From Ryuthela nishihirai (taxonomy: Eukaryota > Arthropoda > Arachnida > Araneae > Heptathelidae), in contig JAWZYU010000017.1 in assembly GCA_038380435.1 (NCBI GenBank), positions 25,543,283 through 25,607,282 on the forward strand: 64,000 bases of DNA, in the 5' to 3' direction. The position numbers and the translations under genes were made by a program. The notes beneath the pieces were generated by a model that saw only the letters and a list, made by a program, of their open reading frames with translations, searched no databases and had not been told where the DNA came from. Below, piece after piece: positions 32,847 to 43,999 of the stretch (position 1 is its first letter; every line of letters begins with the position of its first letter).

Positions 32847-33234
32847 TTGTTGTTGGGTTGTTTTACCTCTGAGCGGCACTTTTTTGCACACCATGGGCTA
32901 AATGACCAGGTCACATGGACCCCAAAGGCTCAGAGAAGGTTGGGGGAGGGGACCCACTGGAACAGCTGTTGGGAGACAGATGGTAGCCCCCCGTCAAGGC
33001 CATCCAGCGTGTTTAACGCGCACAGGGTATGGCTCTTCCACGCACGGGGTCACGGCTTAACGTCCCATCCGACGGACGGCGGCCTTTCCAAGCCCATCGG
33101 TGTCCCATACTGACCATGGGCAGGGCGGGGAATTTTGCGGAGATAAATCTCAACGCTGACCCAGCTGGGACTCGAACCTGGGAACTACAGATTACGAGCC
33201 TGGTGCGCTACCGACTGAGCCACCCCCGCCCCCG
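32847..33234 (-). repeat. Full-length SINE-A with perfect 12-bp TSD
   Basis: Minus-strand copy flanked by CTTGGTTCGTTA (32835-32846, 33235-33246), inserted inside the foldback element. The head is complete with CTCGTAATCTGTAG (one change, GCACC for GCGCC). Confidence 0.95.
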
Positions 33235-33365
33235 CTTGGTTCGTTAATGCCCATACTTAACATTACAGTGGCCATGTAAAGGGTGGGCAAAACGTCGTTC
33301 GAATTGCTTCAACTGTTGGAACAGGTTGCGCACTCTATCTACTTTACCTCGTTGGTTTTGCCAGC

Positions 33366-33958
33366 ACTCCAGAGCGCTCTGCATGTTCGCGGCTGCCAGA
33401 TCTTTATTTCTACCCAAATTGTGATATTTCTATATTATTCAACAGATATTAGTCGGTTGTTATTTTGACCAACTACTTCATAGACCTGTCCCAAATTTCA
33501 CTCACGAGTTTTCCCTGTCTACCCTGCTTTTTAAAAAAATCAAGTGGCGTATATGACATATAAAATGCCGGGACCTAATAGTAGCCTGTACTTGAATTTT
33601 AGCCGGGTAAAAGCAACAAATTATCAACTATAACCCAGGATATTTTTCGAACAATTGCAATACATATCCATGAATTTTTATAAAGTTGTAAGATAAATCG
33701 AAATTTTTGGACAGTGTAAATTTATGTGATCGTGTACTTCACGTGAATATAAATTTTTTCATAAATTTGGAATTTTATAACAAAGATCTACTACTGTATT
33801 GTATTTGTGCAATCCATATGCTACTGACAGTGTCGGAAATAATTATTCTGTGGCCCAGGGCGAAATTCTTAATTACGTCCCGATCATTATGAATTTATGG
33901 ACTAATAAAATTGTAAAATGGTATTATATTAACCACAAAATTATCATAACAGAGAGTT
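33366..33958. other. No feature seen
   Basis: AT-rich intergenic sequence. Confidence 0.45.
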
Positions 33959-33959
33959 G

Positions 33960-34341
33960 TTTGTTTTACCTCTGAACAGCACTTTTTTGCACACCATGGG
34001 CTAAATGGCCAGGTCACATGGACCCTGAAATCTCAGAGAAGGTTGGGGGAGGGGACTCACTGGAGCAACTGTTGGGAGCCAGATGGTAGCCTCCCGTCAA
34101 GGCCATCCAGCGTGTTCTTTAAGGTGCACAGGGTATGGCTCTCCCGCAGACGGGTCCACGGCTTAACGTCCCATCCAACGGACGGCTGCCTTTCCAAACC
34201 CATCGGTGTCCCCTACTGACCGTGGGCAGGGAGGGGAATTTTTACGGAGATAAATCTCAACGCTGACCCAGCTGGAACTCGAACCTGGGAACTAGAGATT
34301 ACGAGCCTGGAACGCTACCGACTGAGCCACCCCCGCCCCAC
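33960..34341 (-). repeat. SINE-A copy
   Basis: Minus-strand, near full length (TTTACCTCTGAACAGCAC at the tail side, CTGAGCCACCCCCGCCCC at the head). Moderately diverged; no clear TSD was read. Confidence 0.9.
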
Positions 34342-34387
34342 ATAATAGCGAAGTATATAATATGCAAAAGAAGAAAATTTACGTATA

Positions 34388-34587
34388 TAGGTAAATTCTC
34401 CCTTGACCAGCTTCTTTCCACAGAGATGTGACAGGAGCTGCCAATTTAATACGCCATAGAGACTTGTGAGGAAGGCAAGACCTTAGCAGAAAAACAACAA
34501 TAACATCCATGCCTTATACGGGGTTCGAACCCGAGTCCCTTTGATCAACAGTCATTCGCGCTATCCACTCTGTCACTGAAACGCATG
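34388..34587 (-). repeat. Diverged SINE-B copy
   Basis: Body (CAGAGATGTGACAGGAGCTG, CAGAAAAACAAC) and head (GGGGTTCGAACCCGAGTCCC) are recognisable but well decayed, for example TCATTCGCGCTATCCACTC in the D-arm. Confidence 0.8.
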
Positions 34588-34825
34588 TAACGAAACAAAA
34601 ATCACATAAAGAAAATCACGAAAATTTGACTGTAAAAAAAATTACATAAATAAAAGTATTTGAAGTAAAATATTAAAAATTTCTTTGTAAAAATATTATT
34701 TATCTCTATGATGAATTAAACAGATTCTAGGTAATATATGTTGTAAATTGTAAGAAATAAATAACTAGCAATAAATTCTTAAATTTAGAAAAAGGTAATT
34801 CGGAAATACGCCGATGTAGCTTTTG

Positions 34826-35213
34826 TGCAACACCTCCTATAACAGAAGGTTAATGCACAAAATTTTTGACGTCACTAAGTAGTCCTACTATATAGACAAA
34901 TCTTATATTTTTTATTCTAATATTATTACTGGTGGATACTTGTGCTAATCTTTATATTAATGTTTATCTATAAATATATTTTATTTAGAAAGAAAATTAT
35001 TCGTATTTATTATCAAATATAATAATGCTAATTAATACAACTAAATTTTCTCCTAAATAAAATATATTTAAAGATAAACATTAACATAAAGATTAGCACA
35101 GAATTCACAGTAATAATATTAAAATCAAAGATATAAGAAGTGTCTGTATGGTAGGACTACTAGAGCTGACGATCAATTTGGTCTCCTGGCTTTCTGTTAT
35201 AGGAGATGTTGCT
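34826..35213. mobile_element. AT-rich foldback element with about 190-bp arms
   Basis: The outer arms GCAACACCTCCTATAACAGAA and TTCTGTTATAGGAGATGTTGC are inverse. Inner matches continue (AGTCCTACTATATAGACA / TGTCTGTATGGTAGGACT; GTGCTAATCTTTATATTAAT / ATTAACATAAAGATTAGCAC) almost to the centre near 35015. No coding sequence. Confidence 0.8.
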
Positions 35214-35341
35214 TTGTGCCCGGGGTTCGGTCCTGCTCGCCGCATAGCACTTCCCCCACTGGTTACTGGCCACTTAGAGTTTATTTAACTGACTTGCAAA
35301 TAATTCATTCGACTTCTTCTTGATAAATGCATAACAATATA

Positions 35342-36060
35342 CACTGCTCATCATTGAAATTGCTCCACATAGAGTTGGGTTGTTTTACCTCTGAGCTGCA
35401 CTTTTTTGCACACCATGGGCTAAATAGCCAGGTCACAAGGACACCGAAGGCTCAGAGAAGGTTGGGGGAGGGGACCCACTGGAACAGCTGTTGGGAGACA
35501 GATGGTAGCCTCCCGTCAAGGCCATCCAGCGTGTTCTTTAACATGAACAGGGTATGGCTCTCCCGCACACGGGGCCAAGGCTTAACGTCCCATCCGACGG
35601 ACGGCGGCCTTTCCAAGCCCACCGGTGTCCCCTACTGACTGTGGGCAGGGCGGGGAATTTTGCGGAGATAAATCTCAACGCTGACCCAGCTGGGACTCGA
35701 ACCTGGGAACTACAGATTACGAGCCTGGCGTGCTACCGACTGAGCCACCCCCGCCCCCATGACAACAGTGCCTTGTGATGTAGATATGTGTCCTTGGCCT
35801 GCACATTATCCATGTTTGTCCCCAATCGAATATGTTTGGAATATGATCAGATCTTCACTTGATCACTGCTCTCAGCTCCTACCACTTTTGAACATAGAGG
35901 TCATACTTCTTGCTGATGTACACCGCAATTTTGTAGGTAAGTGTTGATGATTCTATACACAAAATTAATCATTTCTTTCTATATTGATATCTGTCACTCC
36001 ACTTGTTTTGTGCTCAAGATAGCACTTCTTTTAGGTGGGACAATTTCAAAGACCAGCAGT
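35342..36060 (+). mobile_element. Internally deleted Tc1-like element with transposase C-terminus, split by SINE-A
   Basis: Left tip CACTGCTCATCATTGAAATT after TA; right tip CAATTTCAAAGACCAGCAGT. Between them, after the SINE, the + frame from about 35776 reads CPWPAHYPCLSPIEYVWNMI, which matches the catalytic-glutamate region of Tc1 transposases (usual form SPDLSPIEHVWD). The upstream transposase is missing. Confidence 0.68.
35375..35757 (-). repeat. SINE-A copy within the Tc1 derivative
   Basis: Full-length minus-strand copy, from GTTGGGTTGTTTTACCTCTG to the CCACCCCCGCCCCC tip. Low divergence. Confidence 0.93.
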
Positions 36061-36264
36061 ACATTAAAAAAGTTGAATAAAGACGAACACACACAACAAA
36101 ATTTAAGCAACAACTCGTTTCTTTAAGAAAGCAGAAAATCAGGGCAACAGAAGGAGCAAGATGGGCGATATTCACAGATGCAAAAAAAAAGAAATTTGAT
36201 CATCATAGCTCTTACCATTTAGGAGTTCTTGGAAGAACAAACTTTCTAAAATATGTCATAGATT

Positions 36265-36420
36265 AACTGTACAGGGTCGGATCCAGATGGGAGGGGGCGA
36301 CAAATCTTAGTAGACTGTAAGGATTTAAACCCCATTAAGCACCCCCAAAAATTGCTTAATCCAATGAAGGCAAATTAACGTTAAACAAAAGAGTGACAAT
36401 CTCCTTTGAGCAAAATATTG
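36265..36420. other. Possible hAT-like tip
   Basis: CAGGGTCGGATCCAGATGGG at about 36271 resembles a common hAT terminal sequence (CAGGGGCGGATCCAG). No opposite end was identified. Confidence 0.35.
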
Positions 36421-36429
36421 TGCAGAGAC

Positions 36430-36605
36430 ACTATTGAAGTCAGAAAAAGGATATATACGGCAGGATATGTGGGCAGACAATGTCAAACAGGACTTTGTTA
36501 GAATTGGTCTGCAGTGGCCAGATGCAGCAGATATAGCTCAGGACATATGTACTTAGGGAACAAAATTGAACACTCTGGTTGGACTCAGTAGCCCATGGCT
36601 GCACG
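36430..36605 (+). pseudogene. LINE 3' end fragment, same family as 17481-17830
   Basis: The + strand reads DNVKQDFVRIGLQWPDA, IAQDICT, stop, GTKLNTLVGL, parallel to NVKQDLVRTSLQWPDVAQDR of the other fragment. It contains a stop and small indels. Confidence 0.65.
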
Positions 36606-36924
36606 TGGATGATGAAAAAATTTGGACGTGAAAGGTTTGTCCATTTGTAACTTTTCCCATCGATATAATGTGCTAGTAGTATTCAATTCATAATTTTCAA
36701 CTTTCCATTGATAGTGTACCACTCCATTCATACGATGGCAATGACAGCATCCCCCCCTCCACAGAGATTACGAACATTTGCAGCAGATGTAATCCCAACC
36801 ATCGCAGCTAGGAATCTGATATATAAACCCCTACATAGAAAGGCACAAATGGAACCAATCGGTCAGGTACCTGAATAATTCCAGGAAGCCGAAAATTTCG
36901 CCACCAATGATGTCATGGCGGACG

Positions 36925-37203
36925 GGTTGGGTTGTTTTACCTCTGAGCGGCACTTTTTTCCACACTATGGGCAATTTCCCACGTTGTTCGGGCCTAAATA
37001 TATAGTTGTTTGACTTTTCTGAGTCTTTGGGGTCCTTGTGACCCCAAAGACGGCCTTTCCAACCCCGTCAGTGTCCCCTACTGACTATGGGCGGGGTGGA
37101 GAATTTTGGGGAGATAAGTCTCAACGCTGACCCAGCTTGGACTCGAACCTGGGAACTACAGATTACAAGCCTGGCATGCTACTGACTGAGCCACCCAGCG
37201 CCC
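36925..37203 (-). repeat. SINE-A with internal deletion/rearrangement
   Basis: Tail and head ends are present (GTTGGGTTGTTTTACCTCTG; CTACAGATTACAAGCCTGGC) but the middle is replaced by GCAATTTCCCACGTTGTTCG and a short repeated CTTTGGGGTCCTTGTGACC segment. Confidence 0.85.
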
Positions 37204-37388
37204 ATGACAGACGTACAAAAAACGTGTGTCTTTATGCACAGATGTTCGGATAGATCCATTAATAAATTGAAACTTTCAATTTTGCATAGATTAAAAAAAT
37301 TCGTAGTTACTTTAATCTACGGCTACTTTAAGTCATTTACTATATATTTAGGCCCGAGTAACGTGGGGAATTCTTCTAATCTAATATA

Positions 37389-38585
37389 CACTATCTGACC
37401 AAAAGTATCTGGACACTCCTTCTGAGTAGTGGATAGCCCATATACTCCACAGACATGGCTCAAACAGGTATAAAAGGGTGCACGTGGCCTGGCAAACCAC
37501 ATAGACACGCATGAACAGGAGAAAGGGCCATATGGAAAAACTCAGGGGCTTTCAACGTGACGTGGTCACAGGATGCCACCTTAGCAACAAGTCAGTTTGG
37601 GGCATTCAGACCTGCTGTGAATCACCTGTGATGTTATTACGAAGTGGAAATGCCTAGGAGCAACAACAGCACAATCGTGACCAGTAGGCCATGTAAAATG
37701 ACAGAGGGGGACCGCTAAGTGTTGACAATATCGCCTGTTCTAGATTGCAACACTGACCACGGAATTCTAAAATGCCTCTGGAAGCAACGTCAGCACCATA
37801 ACAGTTCGTCACGAGCTGTAGGAAATGGGATTCCATGGCTGAGCAGCCGCGCACAAGCCTAACATCAACGCCAAGCATAGGTTCGCCTGTTCTAGGTTGG
37901 AGTGGTGTAAAGCATGACACCAGTGGACTCTTGAGCAGTGGAATCGCATTCTCTGGAGTGATGAATCACATTTAACCATTTGGCAGTCCGATGTACGAAT
38001 CTGGATGTGTAGTGAACGCTACCTGCCTGACCGTGTTGTGCCAACTGTGAAGTTTTTTTGGGGAGACATGCTCTGGGGCTGTTTTTCATGGTTTGGGCTG
38101 GGCCCCCTAGTTTCAGTGAACGGGACTCTGAATGCCGTGGCCTATAATGTCATTCTCGACAATTCTGTGCTCCCAAAATTATGGCAACAGTTTGATGCAG
38201 ACCCTTTCCAGCAACATGACAATGCCAACATCCACAAAGAGAGAACCATGTAGGAATGGTTTGATAAGATGGGTCTGAAAGAACTTGACTGGCCTGGAGC
38301 CACGTAAGCTCTAATCTCAACCCCATGGAACACCTTTCGATTGAATTGGAACACCGACTGCCAGCCAGGCCGAACTGCCCGACAGCAGTGACCAGCCTTA
38401 CTAATGCTCTTGTGGCAGAATGGCAGGCAATTCCCGAGGTAAGGCACCAAAATCTAGTGGAAAGCCTTCCCCTCATAGTGGAGATTGTGATAGCAGCAAA
38501 GAATAGACCAACGCGATATTAATTCCTTTCCTATTAGCGGGAGATTGTGGAAAGTGACTGTCTAGATACTTTTGATCATATAGTC
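37389..38585 (+). pseudogene. Degenerate Tc1-like transposon and transposase
   Basis: A 1.2-kb element flanked by TA, with imperfect inverted ends (CACTATCTGACCAAAAGTAT / ATACTTTTGATCATATAGTC). The transposase reads [72 protein letters not shown], then a TAG near 38250 and a frame change before NLNPMEHLSIELEHRL. First Asp (SDES), second Asp (HDNA) and Glu (NPMEHL) of the DDE triad are all still visible, but the stop and frameshift disable it. The N-terminal DNA-binding half has further breaks. Confidence 0.88.
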
Positions 38586-39153
38586 TATGTACAATATTAT
38601 AAATATGTTACGGCAAATATTCCCCATCAAAAGTCAAAAACGTGTCTATCATATTCTCGCCACTAAAGGAACAGAAAAAATGCATGATTAATGAATGATG
38701 CTTTTAAGCTAAAGTGAAACTGATTATAGCATGTACTAATTGCATTTATCTACACGCTGAGATATTACACAACATTCATAAACAGCAACTTGACCAATTA
38801 CGCCTGAAAGACATATAACTTGCGTTTCATCACCCAATACAACAGCAATTTCGACAGATATCGAGTCACAACTATTCTCGTGATATATTTAACTGAAGGT
38901 CACTTCTACAATATTTTATATTAGTTTTGCAATTTGCGATTTTTTTAAAACTTAGTGATACCATATTTTCTCCATCTTCCATAAATTGATCTTTATAATA
39001 ATTCAACTTTATAAATATTAGAATTCAACGAAATCTAGTTAAATCATTAGTTCTTCAAAGAAATTCCACAAATTCAATTTAACTCTTCTTAGCAGAACAC
39101 TTTTTTAAATTCAATATGTTCCTTCATAATGCTGCAGCAAGTAAAGGAAGCTA
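38586..39153. other. No feature seen
   Basis: AT-rich spacer between two Tc1 copies. Confidence 0.5.
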
Positions 39154-40720
39154 CACCAAAGAGCTAAAACATTATGATCACCTGTCTAATAAGGGCGAGG
39201 GTGGCTCAGTCGGTAGCGCGCCAGGCTCGTAATCTGTAGTTCCCAGGTTCGAGTCCCAGCTGGGTCAGCGTTGAGATTTATCTCCGCAAAATTCCCCGCC
39301 CTGCCCACGGTCAGTAGGGGACACCGATGGGCTTGGAAAGGCCGCCGTCCGTCAGATGGGACGTTAAGCCGTGGCCCCGTGTACGGGAGAGCCATACCCT
39401 GTGCACGTTAAAGAACACGCTGGATGGCCTTGACGGGAGGCTACCATCTGTCTCCCAACATCTGTTCCAGTGGGTCCCCTCCCCCAACCTTCTCTGAGCC
39501 TTCAGGGTCTATGTGACCTGGCCATTTAGCCCATGGTGTGCAAAAAAGTGCCGCTCAGAGGTAAAACAACTCAACTCAACAACCTGCCTAATATGATGTT
39601 GGTCTTTCATGTGCCACCAAAACAGCTCTTACCTGGTGAGGCATGGACGCTACAAGATTTCTAAAGGTGTCTTGTGCAACATGTCACCAGTATATCTTTT
39701 AACTTTTGTAAGTTACGTGGTTGAGCCACCGCAGATCAGATGTTATTCCAACACAAACCACAAATGCTGGATTGGGTTGTCTGGGGAATTTGGGGACCAG
39801 GGCAACATATAGAAGTCTTCATGTTCTGCGAACCATTCTCGAACAATCCATGCAGTGTGGCATGGTGCATTATCCTGCTGAAAGAAGGCACTCCTAGAGG
39901 GGTTTACCATTGCCATGAAAGGATGTACCTGGTCTGTAATGATGTTCAGGTAGGTTGCAGACGTCATAGTATCCTGCACATGAATGACTGGACTCGGGGT
40001 TTCCAAGCAGAACATTGCCCAAAACATTACACTTCCTCCACTGGCTTTTGTCCCATGGTGAATCCTGGTGCCAAAACTTCCCCAGGTAAACAATGCACAC
40101 GTACCCGACCGTCCACATGGTTCAACAGGAAACAATATTCATCGGACCAGATGACCTTCCAATCATTCAAGGTCCAGTTTTGATGCTCACATGCCCATTA
40201 TAGGTGCTTTTGACAGTGAACCGAGGTTAGTATGGGCACTCAGAAGGGCCTGCAGGTACACAGGCCTATTTCAGCAGGGTTCGATGTACTGTGTAGTGAC
40301 ACATTACTCCCACCAGAATTCAAATTACGTGCGACTTGCATCACAGTATCCCTTCTGTTGGCTCACCTCTAGCATCGATGAGCCATGGTCGGCCACACCT
40401 TGTTGGCGGTTCGTGGTTTTTCCCTCCTCGGACCACTTTTTGAAGGTACTAACCATGGCTGACGGTGAACACCCCCACAAGCCTTGCCATCTCTCATATA
40501 TGTTCTGACCCAGTCGTCTGGCCATTACAATTGGGCCTTTGTCAAACTCACTTAAGTCCGCTGCCTTTCCCATCTGAAGAACAAGAATAACACTGATTAA
40601 CAGAGCTCAGTATCAGGTGTTACTTATACCCTTTCATGACCTTCACACGCGCCGTCGTTACCTGCAGTTGCTTCGATTTGCATAAAGACGAGCTGGTCAT
40701 AATGTTTTGGCTCTTCGGTG
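39154..40720 (-). pseudogene. Degenerate Tc1-like transposon with nested SINE-A
   Basis: Inverted ends CACCAAAGAGCTAAAACATT and AATGTTTTGGCTCTTCGGTG lie between TA dinucleotides. The minus-strand transposase starts MGKAADLSEFDKGPIVMARR, with the HTH region following; then VIWSDEYCFL (first Asp), GGSVMFWAMFCLETPSPVIH, FFQQDNAPCHTAWIVREWF (second Asp) and SPNSPDNPIQHLW, where the catalytic Glu of SPDLNPIEHLW has become Gln. Several frameshifts separate the blocks. Removing the SINE (39192-39581) leaves about 1.18 kb, normal for Tc1. Confidence 0.88.
39192..39581 (+). repeat. SINE-A nested in a Tc1 element, 12-bp TSD
   Basis: Full-length plus-strand copy; TSDs ACCTGTCTAATA (39180-39191) and ACCTGCCTAATA (39582-39593). 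It lies just inside the Tc1 end, so it postdates the Tc1 insertion. Confidence 0.95.
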
Positions 40721-40763
40721 TATTCAAAGACTAAAAACATATTGTTAAACTACAATATATAAA

Positions 40764-41700
40764 AGTTCCTTTCCAGTTATTTAACTTAGGTAATTGTCTG
40801 CAATTTGCGAAAATTTGTTTTTAACAGATTTTAACACTGCATTTTTAAAATATGCCACTCTTTCAAGTTTTTTCATATTTTCAATGTTTTGCGAATTGTT
40901 TGTAGCACTAATATTTAATACATCAAATAACAACTTTTTGTGTGTAAAGATGACTGCGTAACTACCAGAGTATATATATTTTTTAACTGTTGCGACAATT
41001 TGAACAGTAACGTGAAAAAAGGAATTTCACTTTTCTTATTTTGACGGTTTTCATTACATTTTCCATTAATTATAGAAGTACCAAATAACCTTCATATGCC
41101 TGTGTCATATATGGCCTTTTAAATGAAAAAGGTTCAATAGTTTTTGAAATATTATTAACAGTTTCTTCATAATTCTACAGTAATGAAAATGAAACTATCG
41201 AAATATTCAGACTGAAAATGGTAAACTAAAACACAAGTTTCTTTCCACAGTTATTTAAGTCGTCTTTGTCGTTAATAGGGGAAAGTTCGAGATTTTTTGG
41301 ATATACTTTTTTAATGATTTTTCAAATATGACATTTTTAAGTTTTCAAATTTTTAATGTTTACGAATATTTTTAGAACACTAATATTAAAGACATTAAAT
41401 CGCAAATTTTTGTGTGGAGAGAAGATTGCGTTAGCTACCAAACAGTAGTTTTTTTTTTAGGGTGTTATCAGAGTTTGAACTGTAACGTGAACAATTCGAG
41501 AAAAATTCATTTTTTTAACCTTATATGGACATTTTTAATAAATTTTCTATTAACGATAAAAAGATCAAATAACTTTCAGATGTGTTAGACATGTTCTTTT
41601 AAATAACAAATAAATGAAAAAGTTTTAACATTTTTCGAAATATTAGGAATACAACACATGAAATTTTAGACCCATTTTTTTCGAGCGGCCATTTTTAAGT
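40764..41700. repeat. Diverged tandem duplication of an AT-rich unit of about 480 bp
   Basis: 40764-41240 and 41241-41700 align in order: TTCCTTTCCAGTTATTTAA / TTCTTTCCACAGTTATTTAA, AGCACTAATATTTAATACAT / GAACACTAATATTAAAGACA, TTTTGTGTGTAAAGATGACTG / TTTTGTGTGGAGAGAAGATTG, AACAGTAACGTGAA / AACTGTAACGTGAA, ACCAAATAACCTTCATATG / ATCAAATAACTTTCAGATG. No coding; origin unknown. Confidence 0.7.
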
Positions 41701-41822
41701 GGTCATAAGTTTGGAAAAAATGTTTTCCGGTATATTCCGAGAGGGTCATTCAACATCCTCTGCCTGATTTGAGATGGAATGGCTCAGTATGTAAATATCA
41801 GAGTTTTTCATTGCATTTCAGT

Positions 41823-42191
41823 TTGGTTCAGTTGTTTTACCTCTGAGCGACGTTTTTGCACACAGAGCTAAATGGCCTGGTCACAAGGACCCCAAGAGCT
41901 CAGAGAAGGTTGAGGGTCAGGGGGCTCAGTGGACAGCTGCTAGGAGACAGATGGTAGCCTTCAGTCAAGGCCATCCAGCGTGTTCTTTGACATGCACAAG
42001 GTATGGCTCTCCCGCACACAGGGCCACAGCTTAACGTCCCATCCGACGGCAGCGGACTTTCCAAGCCCATCGGTGTTCCCTACTGACCGAGGGCAGGGTA
42101 AGGAATTTTTGCAGAGATAGATGCCAGCTGAGACTGTCCTGGGAACTGCAGAATACGACCCTGGGGCGCTAAAGACTGAGCCTCCCCTACC
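41823..42191 (-). repeat. SINE-A with perfect 14-bp TSD
   Basis: Minus-strand copy flanked by CATTGCATTTCAGT (41809-41822, 42192-42205). The body is moderately diverged and the T-arm region partly deleted (GATGCCAGCTGAGACTGTCC), yet the TSD is perfect. Confidence 0.93.
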
Positions 42192-42497
42192 CATTGCATT
42201 TCAGTAAAATGAATATATTTTGGTCACCAAAATATTCACGTTCGATTTCGTCAGACTGACATTTCACTGTATCTGTTCACTTTACCAACATAGTGTTAAA
42301 AAGAATAAAAAAACGCTTATTTTTTAAAACAAGCTAAAAAACGTAACCAATTTAAATTCTGTCCACTCAGAAAAATAAACGTATACAAATTCGTAGAAAA
42401 TATAAAAAATTTTCTATTAAAATGTCAAATTTTACCAGCTGAAAAAAATATTTTAAGAGGGAATGTCTGTGCGCCGTTTAAAGTTATTTTACTGTTG

Positions 42498-43925
42498 TAA
42501 TTACCTACTTTCCTATTGCTTTGACATTTGTCGATGTGTGGATTTGACAAACCGTTGTTCCATCTTTCGAAGGCGATGGAGAAACTTAGATTTATGTGCC
42601 AAATGAAAGCTTGTGACGCGGGGTGTATCATAGGTCGGCCTCGTGTCATAGGCTATAAAAAATTGGTCCCCTTGCTTTCTTCCCTCCCTAAAAAAGGGGA
42701 AATACGAAAACTATTCTTAAGCTACATCTCCAGAACGCGAAGGCCGAAAGTAACAAGCTATACGTCAAATGAATGCTTCCGACGGGGAATGTCCTAAGCT
42801 ATGAAAAATTGACCCCTCGTGCTTTCTTCCCCCCCCCAAAAAAAGGGGGAAAATGTTTGTCCCCCTTAATCTCCTGAAAGCGAGTGCGTAACGAGCTATG
42901 TTGGGTTGTTTTATCTCTGAGCGGCACTTTTTTGCACACCATGGGCTAAATGGCCAGGTCACATGGACCCCGAAGGCTCAGAGAAGGTTGGGGGAGGGGA
43001 CCCACTGGAACAGCTGTTGGGAGACAGATGGTAGCCTCCCGTCAAGGCCATCCAGCGTGTTTTTTAATGTGCACAGGGTATGGCTCTCTCCCGCACAGGG
43101 GGCCACGGCTTAACGTCCCATCCGACGGACGGCTGCCTTTCCGAGCCCATCGTTGTCCCTTACTGACCGTGAGAGGCGGGGGGGGGGGGGGAGTTTTGCG
43201 GAGATAAATCTCAATGCTGACCCAGCTGGGACTCGAACCTGGGAACTACAGATTACGAGCCTGGCGCGCTACCGACTGAGCCACCCCCGCTCCTAACGAG
43301 CTGTGCCGAATGAAAGCTTGTGACGCAGGGAGTCATAGTCTATGAAAAATTGACCCTACCATTCTTTCTTCCCCCTAAAAACCAGAAATATGAAAGTCGT
43401 TCTCTCGTATATCTTCCGAACGAGGGGGCTTACAGTAAGAGTTAGGTATCAAATGAAAGCTTGCATAATGACGGTCATAAACTATTTCAAATTTTGCCCC
43501 TACCATTCCCCCTGATAAAAGGGGGTGGATTTTCCTGGGGTTAGACTTTAACGAGTCGCATCTCAGCTTGTGACGTCTCCAATGTCGTGGGCTACCTCAA
43601 ACATGACCTCTAAAAGAGGGGTAAATGTGTTCGATGTTTATGAGTCACTATAAAATTTTTTGAAGGTAGGTGTTTTAAGTGGCAAAAAAAAAAATCAAAA
43701 AATAAATCCTAAATATTAGAAAATAAACCTGAAACATATCAATGGTGCACTCAGTCGCGAGTTTGTATTCGTTTCAAAGGAAGATAGGGTACCAATTTAT
43801 CTACTCGACAAGATTGCCGGAGCTCTATATTCCTTTGAAGTGAATACGAACTCAGCGACAGATTGCACCATCGATATGATTTAGGGTTATTTTCTAATTT
43901 TTAGCGCCCTATAGGAAGATATGTA
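42498..43925. repeat. Modular repeat element (copy 1) with terminal hairpin, interrupted by SINE-A
   Basis: Tandem modules of about 140-170 bp contain AAATGAAAGCTTGTGACG, GTCATAGGCTATAAAAAATT, a CTTTCTTCC..AAAAAAGGGG stretch, and CGAAGGCCGAAAGTAACAAG. They are followed by a long imperfect hairpin at about 43715-43910 (GAAAATAAACCTGAAACATA.. ATCAATGGTGCA against TGCACCATCGATATGAT.. GGTTATTTTCT). A diverged copy with the same order is at 55825-57160. Without the SINE it is about 1.03 kb. Confidence 0.75.
42901..43293 (-). repeat. SINE-A inside the modular element, 12-bp TSD
   Basis: Full-length minus-strand copy; TSDs TAACGAGCTATG (42889-42900) and TAACGAGCTGTG (43294-43305). A long G run lies in the body. 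Confidence 0.95.
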
Positions 43926-43999
43926 CTTTTAAAATTTTAAATTTTCCCTTTTTTTGAATTTAAGAAAAAAATAATACATTTCAATTTGAAGGAAAAAAT

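Larger units (their letters stand above)
32416..33365. mobile_element. Foldback element carrying a SINE-A
   Basis: The left arm CCAACGAGGTAGAATATATA.. at about 32423 is the inverse of TCTACTTTACCTCGTTGG ending at 33358, and CCCACCCTTTACATGGCC (about 32539) is the inverse of GGCCATGTAAAGGGTGGG (about 33271). A perfect hairpin lies at 32469-32523. It is probably a non-autonomous DNA element; no transposase. Confidence 0.6.

Noticed and set aside
39740..40183. 147-codon plus-strand open frame
   Set aside because: Antisense shadow of the Tc1 transposase encoded on the minus strand at 39743-40135.
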